Positions 18,703-27,459 of a stretch of 57,067 nucleotides of DNA are shown one piece after another (the stretch's first letter is position 1; each line of letters opens with the position of its first letter). Source of the DNA: Promethearchaeota archaeon (GTDB taxonomy: Archaea; Asgardarchaeota; Lokiarchaeia; Sigynarchaeales; SOKP01); contig JAHPYY010000077.1 in the NCBI GenBank assembly GCA_019058515.1, positions 1-57,067 on the forward strand, read 5' to 3'. Below the pieces are notes generated by a model. That model worked only from the letters and a program-made list of their open reading frames with translations, did no database searches and was not told where the DNA came from. Position numbers and translations under genes: made by a program.

Positions 18703-18838
18703 TCTTCACATGTGTTTTACAAAAATGTTATTATATTTGGTAAAAAATTATAAGCAAAAGAAACTTAAATAACGAAACCTATATGTTATATACAAAAATT
18801 GAACATCAATTCTTACAGATTAGATGAAAAATTAACCA

Positions 18839-18958
18839 TGATCCCTGCCAAAACCCTGGATTTTTGTCTTTTGGTTTGCGTATAATCTACGCATTATATC
18901 ACCCTCCTTACCCTTTTGTCTTTTTGACCGTGTATTTCGGTCTTTTTGGCAGGGGTCA
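18839..18958. repeat. 120-bp element bounded by 15-bp inverted ends, possible structured RNA or MITE-like element
   Basis: TGATCCCTGCCAAAA (18839-18853) pairs with TTTTGGCAGGGGTCA (18944-18958) with one wobble. Inside are two further hairpins: TGCGTA/TACGCA in the middle and GACCG/CGGTC near the right end. The GC-rich, branched layout stands out in AT-rich DNA. It could be a structured RNA on either strand or a miniature inverted-repeat element; no target-site duplication is evident. Confidence 0.5.
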
Positions 18959-19050
18959 CCTTTATAAAATGACTTCCCTTAAAAATTCAGTTAGAAGGTA
19001 ACAAAAATAGGAAGATTGAATTTTAATTAGAAAATGTAAAAAAAAATGTA

Positions 19051-19725
19051 TCAGTTTTTTATTTGGTCAGTTGACAATTTAATTTTTTGATAAGTTTCCT
19101 TTAGGATTGATCTTAGATTTTCACTAATTTTTAAGATATCTGATTGTTGTTCTTCTGAATATTTATCCAAATCTTTTACATACAATGCTTTATACAAATT
19201 ATCGCTTTCTTTTAATTCTGAAACAAAACTAGTTAAAAGCGTTTTAACTGTTTTTTCTACTGAATCATCAATTATCCGATCTAATATTACGCTTACCATT
19301 AACATTTCCTTATTCCCACGAGCCCATTCCGAAGGAATTTCAAAATAATAATTTAGCGAAGATATTGCGCTCGTTTGATGGATGTAAAATCCTTCTTTAG
19401 CGGTATGTGCCATAACAGCGACAATATTAGATTTTTCTCTCTCGGGGATGTCGTTTGGAAAAGCATCCCAAATAACTGGACCAGTTTTCCGTTGGAAAAA
19501 GGATAAAATTACGCTTTTCTTTGCTGCGATATTAGCTTCTGGTAATAAGATTAGGGTGTACAATACATCGGGATCTAATAGACCATCGTCAATATATACC
19601 TTGCTAATTGGAAATTTAGCTCCGTTCTTGTGCAATCTTAGAATTTGATGGCGTAAGCTTATACCTCCAAATTTATACGTATCAAAGATTAGTTTTTTCC
19701 GATCTTTCTCGGTCATAACTTCCAT
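19051..19725 (-). CDS. Hypothetical protein, alpha/beta
   Basis: The 224-residue soluble protein begins with alternating strands and helices; a segment ILSFFQRKTGPVIWDAFP (~residues 73-90) is vaguely like the first hairpin of longin-type domains, and the last ~70 residues are helical (dimerisation or coiled coil). There are no Cys ligands, membrane segments or enzyme motifs. I cannot assign a family; the longin idea is weak. It stands alone, convergent with hxlB. Confidence 0.55.
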   Translation of the reverse strand: MEVMTEKDRKKLIFDTYKFGGISLRHQILRLHKNGAKFPISKVYIDDGLLDPDVLYTLILLPEANIAAKKSVILSFFQRKTGPVIWDAFPNDIPEREKSNIVAVMAHTAKEGFYIHQTSAISSLNYYFEIPSEWARGNKEMLMVSVILDRIIDDSVEKTVKTLLTSFVSELKESDNLYKALYVKDLDKYSEEQQSDILKISENLRSILKETYQKIKLSTDQIKN

Positions 19726-19901
19726 GATTGTATAACACCATTACACCATATGGTTATGTTAGTATTTAAGTGTTTTGGTCACTTTACTGAACAGTTTGGT
19801 GAACATTTATATTTTCTACTGATTTTAAGCGACAAAACTCTCATATTGGAAAAATAAGTTGTGAAAATAAATAGATAGGGATAAAATCAGTTTGCTAGTT
19901 G

Positions 19902-20786
19902 TTATTGGGATTGAGCTCCAACCGCTCCGTGGAAAATTGGGTTTTTTAAAAAATAACAGTTAAGTTGATTCATTTTGCACAATGCTTTAAGTGTTCGGGT
20001 TAGACTCCTATTTTTCTGAAGAAACCCTCCGCAAAATAGTATGTTTTGAGTATCATATACTTTAGCTGTGGAACAAGCTATAATACCGAGGTTTTCACCA
20101 ATGAAGTTTATGAGAGAATCACTAAAATCTCCAATATTCACCAACTTCGGATCTTTTAACCCGGACACCTTACCAAGTGTAGCGGCAGTAAATTCTCTAA
20201 AAACATTAGATATTCGGGGATCTTCATCGGAATATATATCAGAAACTTTTAGATCTAAATTATATCTATTACCTTTTAACTTGATTAATTTATTATAATC
20301 GATTTCTGAAAAGGTTAATCCCATAACGGCATGGAAAAAACTTCCTCCTAATGCAGTACCTCCAAGGTGTTCGATTTGTTCGCCATCAAATAATACCATT
20401 GAAGTACCAGTACCTATCGAAACTACAATACCCTCAGAAATTTCTTTTTTTGACTCTAATTTTAGCAATATTCGGGCTCCGTAAGCATTAGAGGTGAATT
20501 CGCTAATTAAACCTGATTTGAGTCTATCGCTTAGTTTCACATAAAGCTGATACGACTTACCTCCTGTGAAATTAACGGTGTAATCATTTAATTCGTGTTC
20601 CTTTGTGAATTCTAGGAAATCATCAACCGTAAGGTCGGAAGAACAAAGAACTAAGTTTAACGAATTTGCTTTCAAGTAGGATATTTTTAAAAGCGAATAC
20701 CCAAAATCTACTCCTATCTTTTGTGAGAGATGAATCCAGTCGTTTACATCTGCGATTTCTATTTTTTTCCATTCAAGAACATTCAT
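19902..20786 (-). CDS. coaW: Type II pantothenate kinase (fumble family)
   Basis: The 294-residue protein has an actin-like ATPase (ASKHA) layout: VDFGYSLLKISY for phosphate 1, GIVVSIGTGTSMVLF for phosphate 2, HLGGTALGGS for the family-specific loop, NIGDFSDSLINFIGENLG, and ILFCGGFLQKN for the adenosine motif. These match type II pantothenate kinases, which phosphorylate pantothenate in CoA synthesis. Most archaea instead use pantoate kinase and phosphopantothenate synthetase, so a eukaryote/Staphylococcus-like type II enzyme is notable. The neighbouring DUF362 gene is divergent. Confidence 0.82.
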   Translation of the reverse strand: MNVLEWKKIEIADVNDWIHLSQKIGVDFGYSLLKISYLKANSLNLVLCSSDLTVDDFLEFTKEHELNDYTVNFTGGKSYQLYVKLSDRLKSGLISEFTSNAYGARILLKLESKKEISEGIVVSIGTGTSMVLFDGEQIEHLGGTALGGSFFHAVMGLTFSEIDYNKLIKLKGNRYNLDLKVSDIYSDEDPRISNVFREFTAATLGKVSGLKDPKLVNIGDFSDSLINFIGENLGIIACSTAKVYDTQNILFCGGFLQKNRSLTRTLKALCKMNQLNCYFLKNPIFHGAVGAQSQ

Positions 20787-20872
20787 TTTTCCTAATCATA
20801 GGTTAAAGTTTTATTTTTTTTAACAATTCATATAATATTAAATACAATGAAATAATAATTTGCTTCCTAACT

Positions 20873-22336
20873 ATGAGGCAATCTAAAACGACTGTTATCC
20901 ATAGTGAATCCTTGCAAGACATTATAATTAAGGGATTTAATCAATTAGGGGGATTAGAAAAGCTTTTCGAGGAAAGTGACGATATTTTAATAAATTTTGG
21001 ATATATTCTACCTATTGGTTATCCCTCGAATGTTAGTTTTAGTTTAATTAAATCAATCACCTCTACTTTAAGAGAGTATGGAATTAAAAACATTTACGCA
21101 ATTTCTAATCCATACGGTGGATTGCCGCTTAAAACAGTTTCCACCTTTTTAGGATTGGACGAGTTTTTTAAAGAAATTAATGTACAGTTTATATATTTAG
21201 ATGGAAGTAATTTTCCAAAACTAAAGTTGGAAGAATTAAAGGTGGAAAAAGCGAAATTACTGGAAAAAGTCGAGATTAATGGAAAAATGTATCTAGTCCC
21301 CAAAATCTTAAAGAAAGTCAAAAAGTACATCGTATTAACCCAAATTAATGGAAATTTAAGATATGGGGTAAATCTCGCTTTAAATACAATGAGTGCCTTA
21401 TTATTTCCTGAAAATAAAGTTCGTATTGATTCTTCTTCGCCAAGTGAAAATCAGGAGAGTATTTTAAAGGAGACTGATGTTAGCGACATTATAAATGCAT
21501 ATTTAGTAAGAAAACCAGATTTAGTAATCAATGACATGCGATCTTCAATTTCAGGAGGCGGAAATGTTCCTTTTAAAGGCACAAAATTTCACAATTATTC
21601 CACATCGATATTTGGAGAAGACCCTTTTATTACCGATTTGTTTACAATGAATATACTTAATTGTAAGGTTGAAGAAATTCCTCTGTTTGGACGATTAAAA
21701 GAAGAAGAGCGGTTTAGAAAAGCAATGGAACAATTTTCATGGCCTCAAGATAATCCTATATATTCAGACTTTAGCAAACCAGATACTAATTTCAAAGATT
21801 TCTATTTAAAAAATATTTCAATAGTCCAAGGGGATGTTTGTTCTAGGTGTTATGAAACATTTTATAACTTTATTAACACTTTTCAAACCTTTTTAGCAAA
21901 GGATCTAAATTACATCGAAAATAGTACCCTTCTTGTGGGGGAAAATCCCCCTAATCTCGAAATAGGGGGAAGCACTATACTTTTTGGAGATTGTGCGATA
22001 CATAGTACAAGTAATTACCATTTTAGGACGATTAAATCCTCAAAAACTATAAGCAAAGAAAACTCAAATTCAGAGGAAAATTCGGAGCTTAAAGCGAAAT
22101 TATCTAACATTTCCGACACATTAAAACTAACAAACTCAAAAAAGATTAAATACAAGAAAAATAAAAAGATTTTAAAATTACTTGGATGCCCTCCAACCAT
22201 TTTTGACTGCTTTACCTTGATGGTACAGCGTTTTGGGAAGTCAAATATGCCTCAATTGAGATTGCTTTTGGAAGTTATGAAAAACCTACATACAAAACGC
22301 GATTATAAACAATTAAATAATTGGAAAACGGTGTAA
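20873..22336 (+). CDS. DUF362-like protein
   Basis: The 487-residue protein has a DUF362-like core: a first domain with ISNPYGGLP, and a second with KPDLVINDMRSSISGGGNVPFKGTK, then a region with paired cysteines (VCSRCYETFYNF, residues ~323-334) and GDCAIHSTSNYHF. The C-terminal ~80 residues are Ser/Glu- and Lys-rich linkers followed by a helical segment with LGCPPTIFDC. The metal- or cluster-binding role of DUF362 proteins is not settled. The next gene follows after 4 bases, so the two form an operon. Confidence 0.6.
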   Translation: MRQSKTTVIHSESLQDIIIKGFNQLGGLEKLFEESDDILINFGYILPIGYPSNVSFSLIKSITSTLREYGIKNIYAISNPYGGLPLKTVSTFLGLDEFFKEINVQFIYLDGSNFPKLKLEELKVEKAKLLEKVEINGKMYLVPKILKKVKKYIVLTQINGNLRYGVNLALNTMSALLFPENKVRIDSSSPSENQESILKETDVSDIINAYLVRKPDLVINDMRSSISGGGNVPFKGTKFHNYSTSIFGEDPFITDLFTMNILNCKVEEIPLFGRLKEEERFRKAMEQFSWPQDNPIYSDFSKPDTNFKDFYLKNISIVQGDVCSRCYETFYNFINTFQTFLAKDLNYIENSTLLVGENPPNLEIGGSTILFGDCAIHSTSNYHFRTIKSSKTISKENSNSEENSELKAKLSNISDTLKLTNSKKIKYKKNKKILKLLGCPPTIFDCFTLMVQRFGKSNMPQLRLLLEVMKNLHTKRDYKQLNNWKTV

Positions 22337-22340
22337 AGTA

Positions 22341-23921
22341 ATGATTGAGAAAGACTTCCTAGAAAATTGGATAAAAATTTTGAACTATAACTCAAATTTT
22401 GCCATTTTTCAAGAAGAAAGACGGTTATCCGAAAAAGCGCGAATCCCTCTAACGCCCGTTGAAATTAATTTAAACACATTATATTATTATACTTCTTATT
22501 TTTACCCATTATTGATTAGCGATCAACAAAATGTGTTAGATGTCTTGCTTAGCAACACAGGAGACAAAATTGAGTCGGTAATATTATACAAAACCACAAT
22601 AGCAGGAATTCATGTGGAATATCGAAAATTAAAAGAAAATATAATTCTATATCAGAAGTCAGATTTAGAGAAGTTAGACGTTTTATTTAATAAATTTCAA
22701 ATGAACATAGAAGGAGATCATAAAGTTAGAATTTCAACAATTCGAATTTTAAAATTTGAGGGCCTAAAATTAATTAATCAACAAGCTAAGATGGTAAAAA
22801 ACCAGAATTTTTATGAATCCTTTTTGGGTTTATTAAACCTTATCCAGAGATTGTTTCAAGAAGATTTACTTATATTTTATCCCGAACCGAATATCGTAAA
22901 ACTTGTAAAAGAAAGCAAAAGCATTCTTGGGAATATTAAATATTCGAGCATTTTCAATTTAATATATCAGATTATACCAAAACGTAAGTTTAATGCTATT
23001 ATATATTCGGACGGAATTACTCCACTTTTCAAATTAGACTTAATAGATCCTAGCCTGATAAAAAGAAAGCGTTTTTTAAAACTTCAAATCGAATACTATA
23101 GTGAGTTAATTCAAAATAATTCTGATTTGAAACCTAACTTTTTACAAAATTTAAAACTAGAAAAAAATAGAGTCCTATATACAATTTCTCTTGGTAGTCT
23201 ATCTTCATTATTTCAAGAAATTATTGAAATGCCAGTTCCTCCAAGCAAGGAAAAATTGTCTCTTATCTTTCAAAAATTTCTATACGGAATGAAGAATTAC
23301 GGAAGGTTATGGAATATCTATCCAAAGCCCAAAATTTACAAAACTCTTCCCAGGTTCTTATTAAGGCTCATTGGAATTAATTTAAATTTTAGGAAAATAT
23401 CATATTGGGCTATACCTGAATTTTTAGTAAATATATTTGGGATTGTTTTAGGAGTAAAGTCAAACACTCTTCTTTTAATCACTCAAAATATAGAGATCTG
23501 TGATAAGAAGTCTGATGTAGCATTGCTATTAGAGAGAAATATATTATATTCGATTTTAATTGAGGTTGAAAATGGTAGAATCGAGAAAGTCAAAGCCTTA
23601 GACCTTAAAACTGTGATTTCCGATAAAGCCAGAAAATATGACCTCAGAGAGATAAAGTCCATAGCGTCTAACGGCTCTAAACTCATTGACACGGCGATTT
23701 TAATTGATAAAGAATTCATTACCAGATTTATTGAGAGCTATTTCCTTGAATTTTACAGATTAAATTTTAGAACGAAGCTAAAAACATTAAAGATGATGAA
23801 AGATTGTCAAAAGTTTGATGCCTATCCAAGAAATTTACTCGTTAAGTACATTAAAAAGAAAAGTACTCTGAGCCTAATAAGACGTTTTTTACCAATACTA
23901 ATAGATAAGTATGAATTTTGA
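22341..23921 (+). CDS. Hypothetical protein coupled to the DUF362 gene
   Basis: The 526-residue protein is basic and rich in Ile, Leu, Lys and Asn, predicted mixed alpha/beta, without Cys clusters or P-loop. A moderately hydrophobic stretch (EFLVNIFGIVLGVKSNTLLL, ~residues 359-378) may be a buried strand-helix rather than a membrane segment. It starts 4 bases after the DUF362 gene stop and probably works with it. I do not recognise the family. Confidence 0.55.
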   Translation: MIEKDFLENWIKILNYNSNFAIFQEERRLSEKARIPLTPVEINLNTLYYYTSYFYPLLISDQQNVLDVLLSNTGDKIESVILYKTTIAGIHVEYRKLKENIILYQKSDLEKLDVLFNKFQMNIEGDHKVRISTIRILKFEGLKLINQQAKMVKNQNFYESFLGLLNLIQRLFQEDLLIFYPEPNIVKLVKESKSILGNIKYSSIFNLIYQIIPKRKFNAIIYSDGITPLFKLDLIDPSLIKRKRFLKLQIEYYSELIQNNSDLKPNFLQNLKLEKNRVLYTISLGSLSSLFQEIIEMPVPPSKEKLSLIFQKFLYGMKNYGRLWNIYPKPKIYKTLPRFLLRLIGINLNFRKISYWAIPEFLVNIFGIVLGVKSNTLLLITQNIEICDKKSDVALLLERNILYSILIEVENGRIEKVKALDLKTVISDKARKYDLREIKSIASNGSKLIDTAILIDKEFITRFIESYFLEFYRLNFRTKLKTLKMMKDCQKFDAYPRNLLVKYIKKKSTLSLIRRFLPILIDKYEF

Positions 23922-23930
23922 AGGAAACCA

Positions 23931-25019
23931 TTAATTAAAATACTTTTTTACATAAAGTAGTTCAGCGTTTAATATTCCTCCACCCGCAGCTCCTCTAACC
24001 GTATTATGACTTAAACCAATGAATTTATAGTCAAATACATTATCTTTTCTTAGTCTTCCTAATGTCACAGCCATTCCTTTGTCTTTATCTCTGTCTCTTT
24101 TTGGTTGAGGTCTATCCTCCTCTTCTAAATAAACTAGAGGGTGTTTTGGAGCATAAGGTAAATCTAACTCTTGCGGAATGGATCTGAATTCGGTCCAAAT
24201 CTTTAAAATTTCGTCTTTAGAGGGAATTTGGTTTTTAAATTTTAAGTTTACACTTGCTGTGTGTCCATCGCTGACTGGAACGCGAGTGCAAGTGGCGCTA
24301 ATCTCAATTGAGTTGTCGTTTTCAATGCCGTCAGCACCAACAGTTCCTAAGACTTTATGCGGTTCTTTTTCAGATTTTTCTTCTTCATTACCAATAAATG
24401 GTACAATATTATCTATCATATCTAAGGTTGGTACACCGGGATACCCTGCACCAGAAACTCCCTGTAATGTAGTTACGATTACTTTTTCTACTTTATAGTT
24501 CGCTTGCTCCAATGCGAAGATCGGAGTAATGTAGCTTTGAATAGAACAATTTGGTTTTACCACCACAAATCCTCTTTTAAAACCACGATTTCTCCGTTGT
24601 ATAGGGATAACATCAATATGATTAAAATTGACTTCAGGAATTAGCATCGGAACATCGGGAGTCCAACGATGAGCCGAATTATTACTAATAACAGGAATAT
24701 CGTTTTGGGCATAATTCATTTCAAGCTTTTTTAAATCTTCCTTTACTGGCAATTTTACCGCTGAAAATACAAAACTAACATTCTCATTAATTGCAGACAG
24801 ATCGTTGACATCTCTTACAATTAAATCTCTTACATCGAGAGGCATTTGAATAGGCATTTGCCATTTTCCGCTCACCGCATGACAATAAGGTTTTCCAGCA
24901 GATCTTGGTGAAGCTGCTACATCAACAATTTCAAACCACGGATGATTTTGCAATAAGCGTATATAATTCTGCCCCACAATTCCTGTAGCTCCAATAATTC
25001 CGATTTTAAGCTTTTTCAT
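23931..25019 (-). CDS. asd: Aspartate-semialdehyde dehydrogenase
   Basis: The 362-residue enzyme has the N-terminal NADP loop GIIGATGIVGQNY, the phosphoaspartate region NNSAHRW, the catalytic Cys at ~158 in PNCSIQ, the loop LQGVSGAGYPG, and the His-containing VSDGHTASV near residue 255. The archaeal/yeast-type layout gives L-aspartate semialdehyde for threonine, methionine and lysine synthesis. The Sulfolobus malonyl-CoA reductase is a close homologue and cannot be excluded, but no carbon-fixation neighbours support it. Convergent with the upstream operon; 9 bases separate the stops. Confidence 0.88.
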   Translation of the reverse strand: MKKLKIGIIGATGIVGQNYIRLLQNHPWFEIVDVAASPRSAGKPYCHAVSGKWQMPIQMPLDVRDLIVRDVNDLSAINENVSFVFSAVKLPVKEDLKKLEMNYAQNDIPVISNNSAHRWTPDVPMLIPEVNFNHIDVIPIQRRNRGFKRGFVVVKPNCSIQSYITPIFALEQANYKVEKVIVTTLQGVSGAGYPGVPTLDMIDNIVPFIGNEEEKSEKEPHKVLGTVGADGIENDNSIEISATCTRVPVSDGHTASVNLKFKNQIPSKDEILKIWTEFRSIPQELDLPYAPKHPLVYLEEEDRPQPKRDRDKDKGMAVTLGRLRKDNVFDYKFIGLSHNTVRGAAGGGILNAELLYVKKYFN

Positions 25020-25203
25020 CGATTTAGTTTTCCTTTTTTTACGATTTTAGTATCATCTTCAATTTATAACTTGATTTAGCTTGTAGATTAAATAAATAAT
25101 TTTAAATTTCTTAATTTTATGGATTTTATTATAAACCTTTACACGTCGTCATATCATATTCGATTGAAAAATAATTAAAAAGAATAATTGTTATGGTATT
25201 ATT

Positions 25204-26907
25204 ATGCCCAAAAGTGAAGCGGAAATTGAAAGAGAAGCGGATAAGTTAGAAAAAGAAGCTAAGATCGAAATTGGTAAAAAAAATTATATACAAGCTATAA
25301 AACTGCTAAAAATCGCAAAGGATCTAAATTCTCAACTGGGTTTTATTGGGCAGGTAGGGATGATAAATAAAAAGATAGCTCGTTTAGAAAATCTGGTTCA
25401 TTACGAAGACTTTAACGCAAGTGTCCCTGAAATTGATGTAAAGCAGATAGAGGAACAGGGAAATGATTTACTCGAGAAAGCACAGGGTTTTTGCGATTTA
25501 AACAATATTAGCAAAGCGATAGAGCTCTATAACGAAGCTTTGACAATATACGATAAGTTAAATTTTAAATACCAATATCAACAGATTTTAGAGAAAATTG
25601 AAAATCTTAAATCGGTTCAACAACAACCATTAGGAGAAGCGCAAATACAAAGAGATGATTCATGTGAAGAGATCTTAGATTTGTCTGTCGCAAAGAAAAG
25701 AAAAGAGCTTATCCAAAGAGAGTTAGAAAAGAAGAAAGTAGAAAAGTCGATAAAACTCGAAAGAGAAAAATTAACGCATGAACAAGACTTAATCGCTTCA
25801 AAAAAGCAAAAGGAAATGATGCTTAGCAGAGTTCGTGAGAGAGAAAAAACGACTCCAATTGAACAAAAACCTATAATTAATGCTAAGCAGGAATCGGACT
25901 ATAAAATTAAGCAGAATTTGGAACGACTCCAACAGCTTAAGGAAACTGAACAACGAGAAAAGGAACTAATCCAAAAAGCAGAAGAGTTGCTTGAAAAAGG
26001 AAATAAATTTTTAAATCAAAATCGCTTTAGTGTGGCAAGAATTGCTTACAATGAAGCTATTGAAGTGTATACGACATTAGGATGGAAAAATCAAGTCGAA
26101 ATTATTATGCGCGAATTGACAAACATCGATGAATACGAAGAAGAATACAATGAAACGATTCGAAACCAAGTTCTCAAGGGAAAGGGTTTAACTGAGGAAC
26201 CAAAGTTTACTATGGAAGACTTCCGTAGAAAAAAGATTCGAGAAGATATGGAACGGCGAATTCAGCTAGAAAAAGAACGAAAATTAAGCGACAGGCTAAT
26301 ACAAACTAGGGAGTTAAATCAACAATCTGAAACTAAATCCAAACAAAAACTGTCGTACGAGGAAAGAAAAGCTTTTGAGGCTAAATTGAGGAATAACGCT
26401 GACAAAGATATGACTCAAGCTAAAATGCTACTAGATAACAAGAAATTCGATCAAGCCAAGCAACATTATAGGGAAGCAATTAAAAGTCTCAAACAATTGA
26501 AGTGGTTCGACCAAGTAGAAGTTCTTTATAAAGAAATTCAAAACATAGACCAATATAAAGCAGAATACATGAAAAAGCAAAAACTGGAGGAAGAAATGAG
26601 ACTTAAAAGCGAAAGGGTGTGGCAACAAAGGATAGATTCAATGTTAGAAATGGAAAAAAGAATAAAAGCGGGAAAAGCAGCCAAACTAAAAGCAATTCCT
26701 CCTAAAATTAAAACCAAGCTTGAAAAGATAAATTTATTAAAAGAAAAAGCTGGTAAAGATGAGGAGTCGTATAAATTCGATAGAGCTATTAACCGCTACG
26801 AATATATTCTAAGTCTCTATAACTCAATACCTAGTGATATTGTTGATCTTAATAGCGAAAAGACGGAAATACAGAAAAAAATAACCTTATTACAAAATAA
26901 ACCGTAA
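25204..26907 (+). CDS. TPR-like repeat and coiled-coil protein
   Basis: Five copies of a helical hairpin repeat are visible. Each reads like a TPR with A-x3-Y-x2-A-I and a trailing LGW/LKW (e.g. around residues 20-60, 84-132, 260-308, 396-446, 513-555). Long charged coiled coils rich in Arg, Lys and Glu lie between them. It is soluble and probably a scaffold. No catalytic motif. The gene ends 60 bases before the displaced nog1 fragment. Confidence 0.7.
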   Translation: MPKSEAEIEREADKLEKEAKIEIGKKNYIQAIKLLKIAKDLNSQLGFIGQVGMINKKIARLENLVHYEDFNASVPEIDVKQIEEQGNDLLEKAQGFCDLNNISKAIELYNEALTIYDKLNFKYQYQQILEKIENLKSVQQQPLGEAQIQRDDSCEEILDLSVAKKRKELIQRELEKKKVEKSIKLEREKLTHEQDLIASKKQKEMMLSRVREREKTTPIEQKPIINAKQESDYKIKQNLERLQQLKETEQREKELIQKAEELLEKGNKFLNQNRFSVARIAYNEAIEVYTTLGWKNQVEIIMRELTNIDEYEEEYNETIRNQVLKGKGLTEEPKFTMEDFRRKKIREDMERRIQLEKERKLSDRLIQTRELNQQSETKSKQKLSYEERKAFEAKLRNNADKDMTQAKMLLDNKKFDQAKQHYREAIKSLKQLKWFDQVEVLYKEIQNIDQYKAEYMKKQKLEEEMRLKSERVWQQRIDSMLEMEKRIKAGKAAKLKAIPPKIKTKLEKINLLKEKAGKDEESYKFDRAINRYEYILSLYNSIPSDIVDLNSEKTEIQKKITLLQNKP

Positions 26908-26966
26908 AGATTTTGATTTTCCCATCTTTATTGATATTACCATTTTAATATTTTTACGTATTTATT

Positions 26967-27053
26967 ATGGTCAACCCTTTTAACAAATTCTATCACGTCC
27001 CCAGCGTTAGATTACGCATTTTGGGTAGTCTCAAAGGGTGGACAGCCCTCTAG
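26967..27053 (+). pseudogene. Displaced 5' end of a nog1-type gene
   Basis: An ATG opens a 28-codon frame beginning MVNPFNKFYHVPS. It matches residues 2-13 of intact nog1 at 28963 (KNPFDEFYHIPN): 7 of the 11 residues after position 2 are identical, and 26 of 33 bases. After that the frame diverges and stops at TAG 27051-27053. It looks like an old 5' end cut off from its gene by the nuclease module that follows. Chance similarity is possible, but the motif is typical of the Nog1 N-terminus. Confidence 0.5.
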
Positions 27054-27116
27054 TAAGAAATCCACAAAAAAACTTCAGCTAAAATAAATTAAAAAATTAG
27101 ATTTCGAAATAGAGAA

Positions 27117-27350
27117 TTGTCCGAAATGTTATACGGTCTACAGGAATTACACACAATCTACAAAACTAGATTAAATTCAATTATAACGGACTTGAAAATA
27201 TTAGTTCAAATGGACGATATTTCTTCGGTTAAAACGGAATTAAAGAAGGTCATTGAAGAAAACGATGAAAAATTACGATTATTAGCTAGGAGAGGAGAAC
27301 GGTACGAGTTTGAACAAATCTCTAAATTGCGTAAGGCTGAGCTTATTTAA
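27117..27350 (+). CDS. Small helical protein of the GIY-YIG module
   Basis: Up to 77 residues, predicted to be two charged helices with a heptad pattern. The start is either TTG 27117 or ATG 27126. It lies 13 bases before a 29-codon frame and the GIY-YIG gene, all on one strand, so it may be a small accessory or antitoxin-like component. Family not recognised. Confidence 0.4.
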   Translation: MSEMLYGLQELHTIYKTRLNSIITDLKILVQMDDISSVKTELKKVIEENDEKLRLLARRGERYEFEQISKLRKAELI

Positions 27351-27363
27351 GAGGTGTAGAAAT

Positions 27364-27453
27364 ATGAACAATTACGATGAAGATTCTTATAATTTCTCTT
27401 CAAATGTAGTCGATAAATTGTACTGGATAAATGATTTAATAGAGGTGAGGTAG
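27364..27453 (+). CDS. Tiny 29-residue frame between module genes
   Basis: ATG 27364 to TAG 27451-27453 encodes MNNYDEDSYNFSSNVVDKLY and nine more residues, acidic and Tyr/Asn-rich. A GAGGTG sits upstream (27350-27355). It ends 6 bases before the GIY-YIG gene, whose ribosome site (AGGTGAGG, TAGGAG) overlaps its end. It could be a leader peptide. Weak as an independent gene. Confidence 0.3.
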   Translation: MNNYDEDSYNFSSNVVDKLYWINDLIEVR

Positions 27454-27459
27454 GAGTAG

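Larger units (their letters stand above)
18548..19050. other. Intergenic region with two structured elements
   Basis: These 503 bases between convergent genes hold no credible coding frame. They contain two strong inverted-repeat structures, listed separately (18611-18702 and 18839-18958). Nothing else recognisable. Confidence 0.5.

Noticed and set aside
19747..19756. ACCATATGGT palindrome as an operator
   Set aside because: A single 10-bp palindrome with no second copy; expected by chance in AT-rich DNA of this length.
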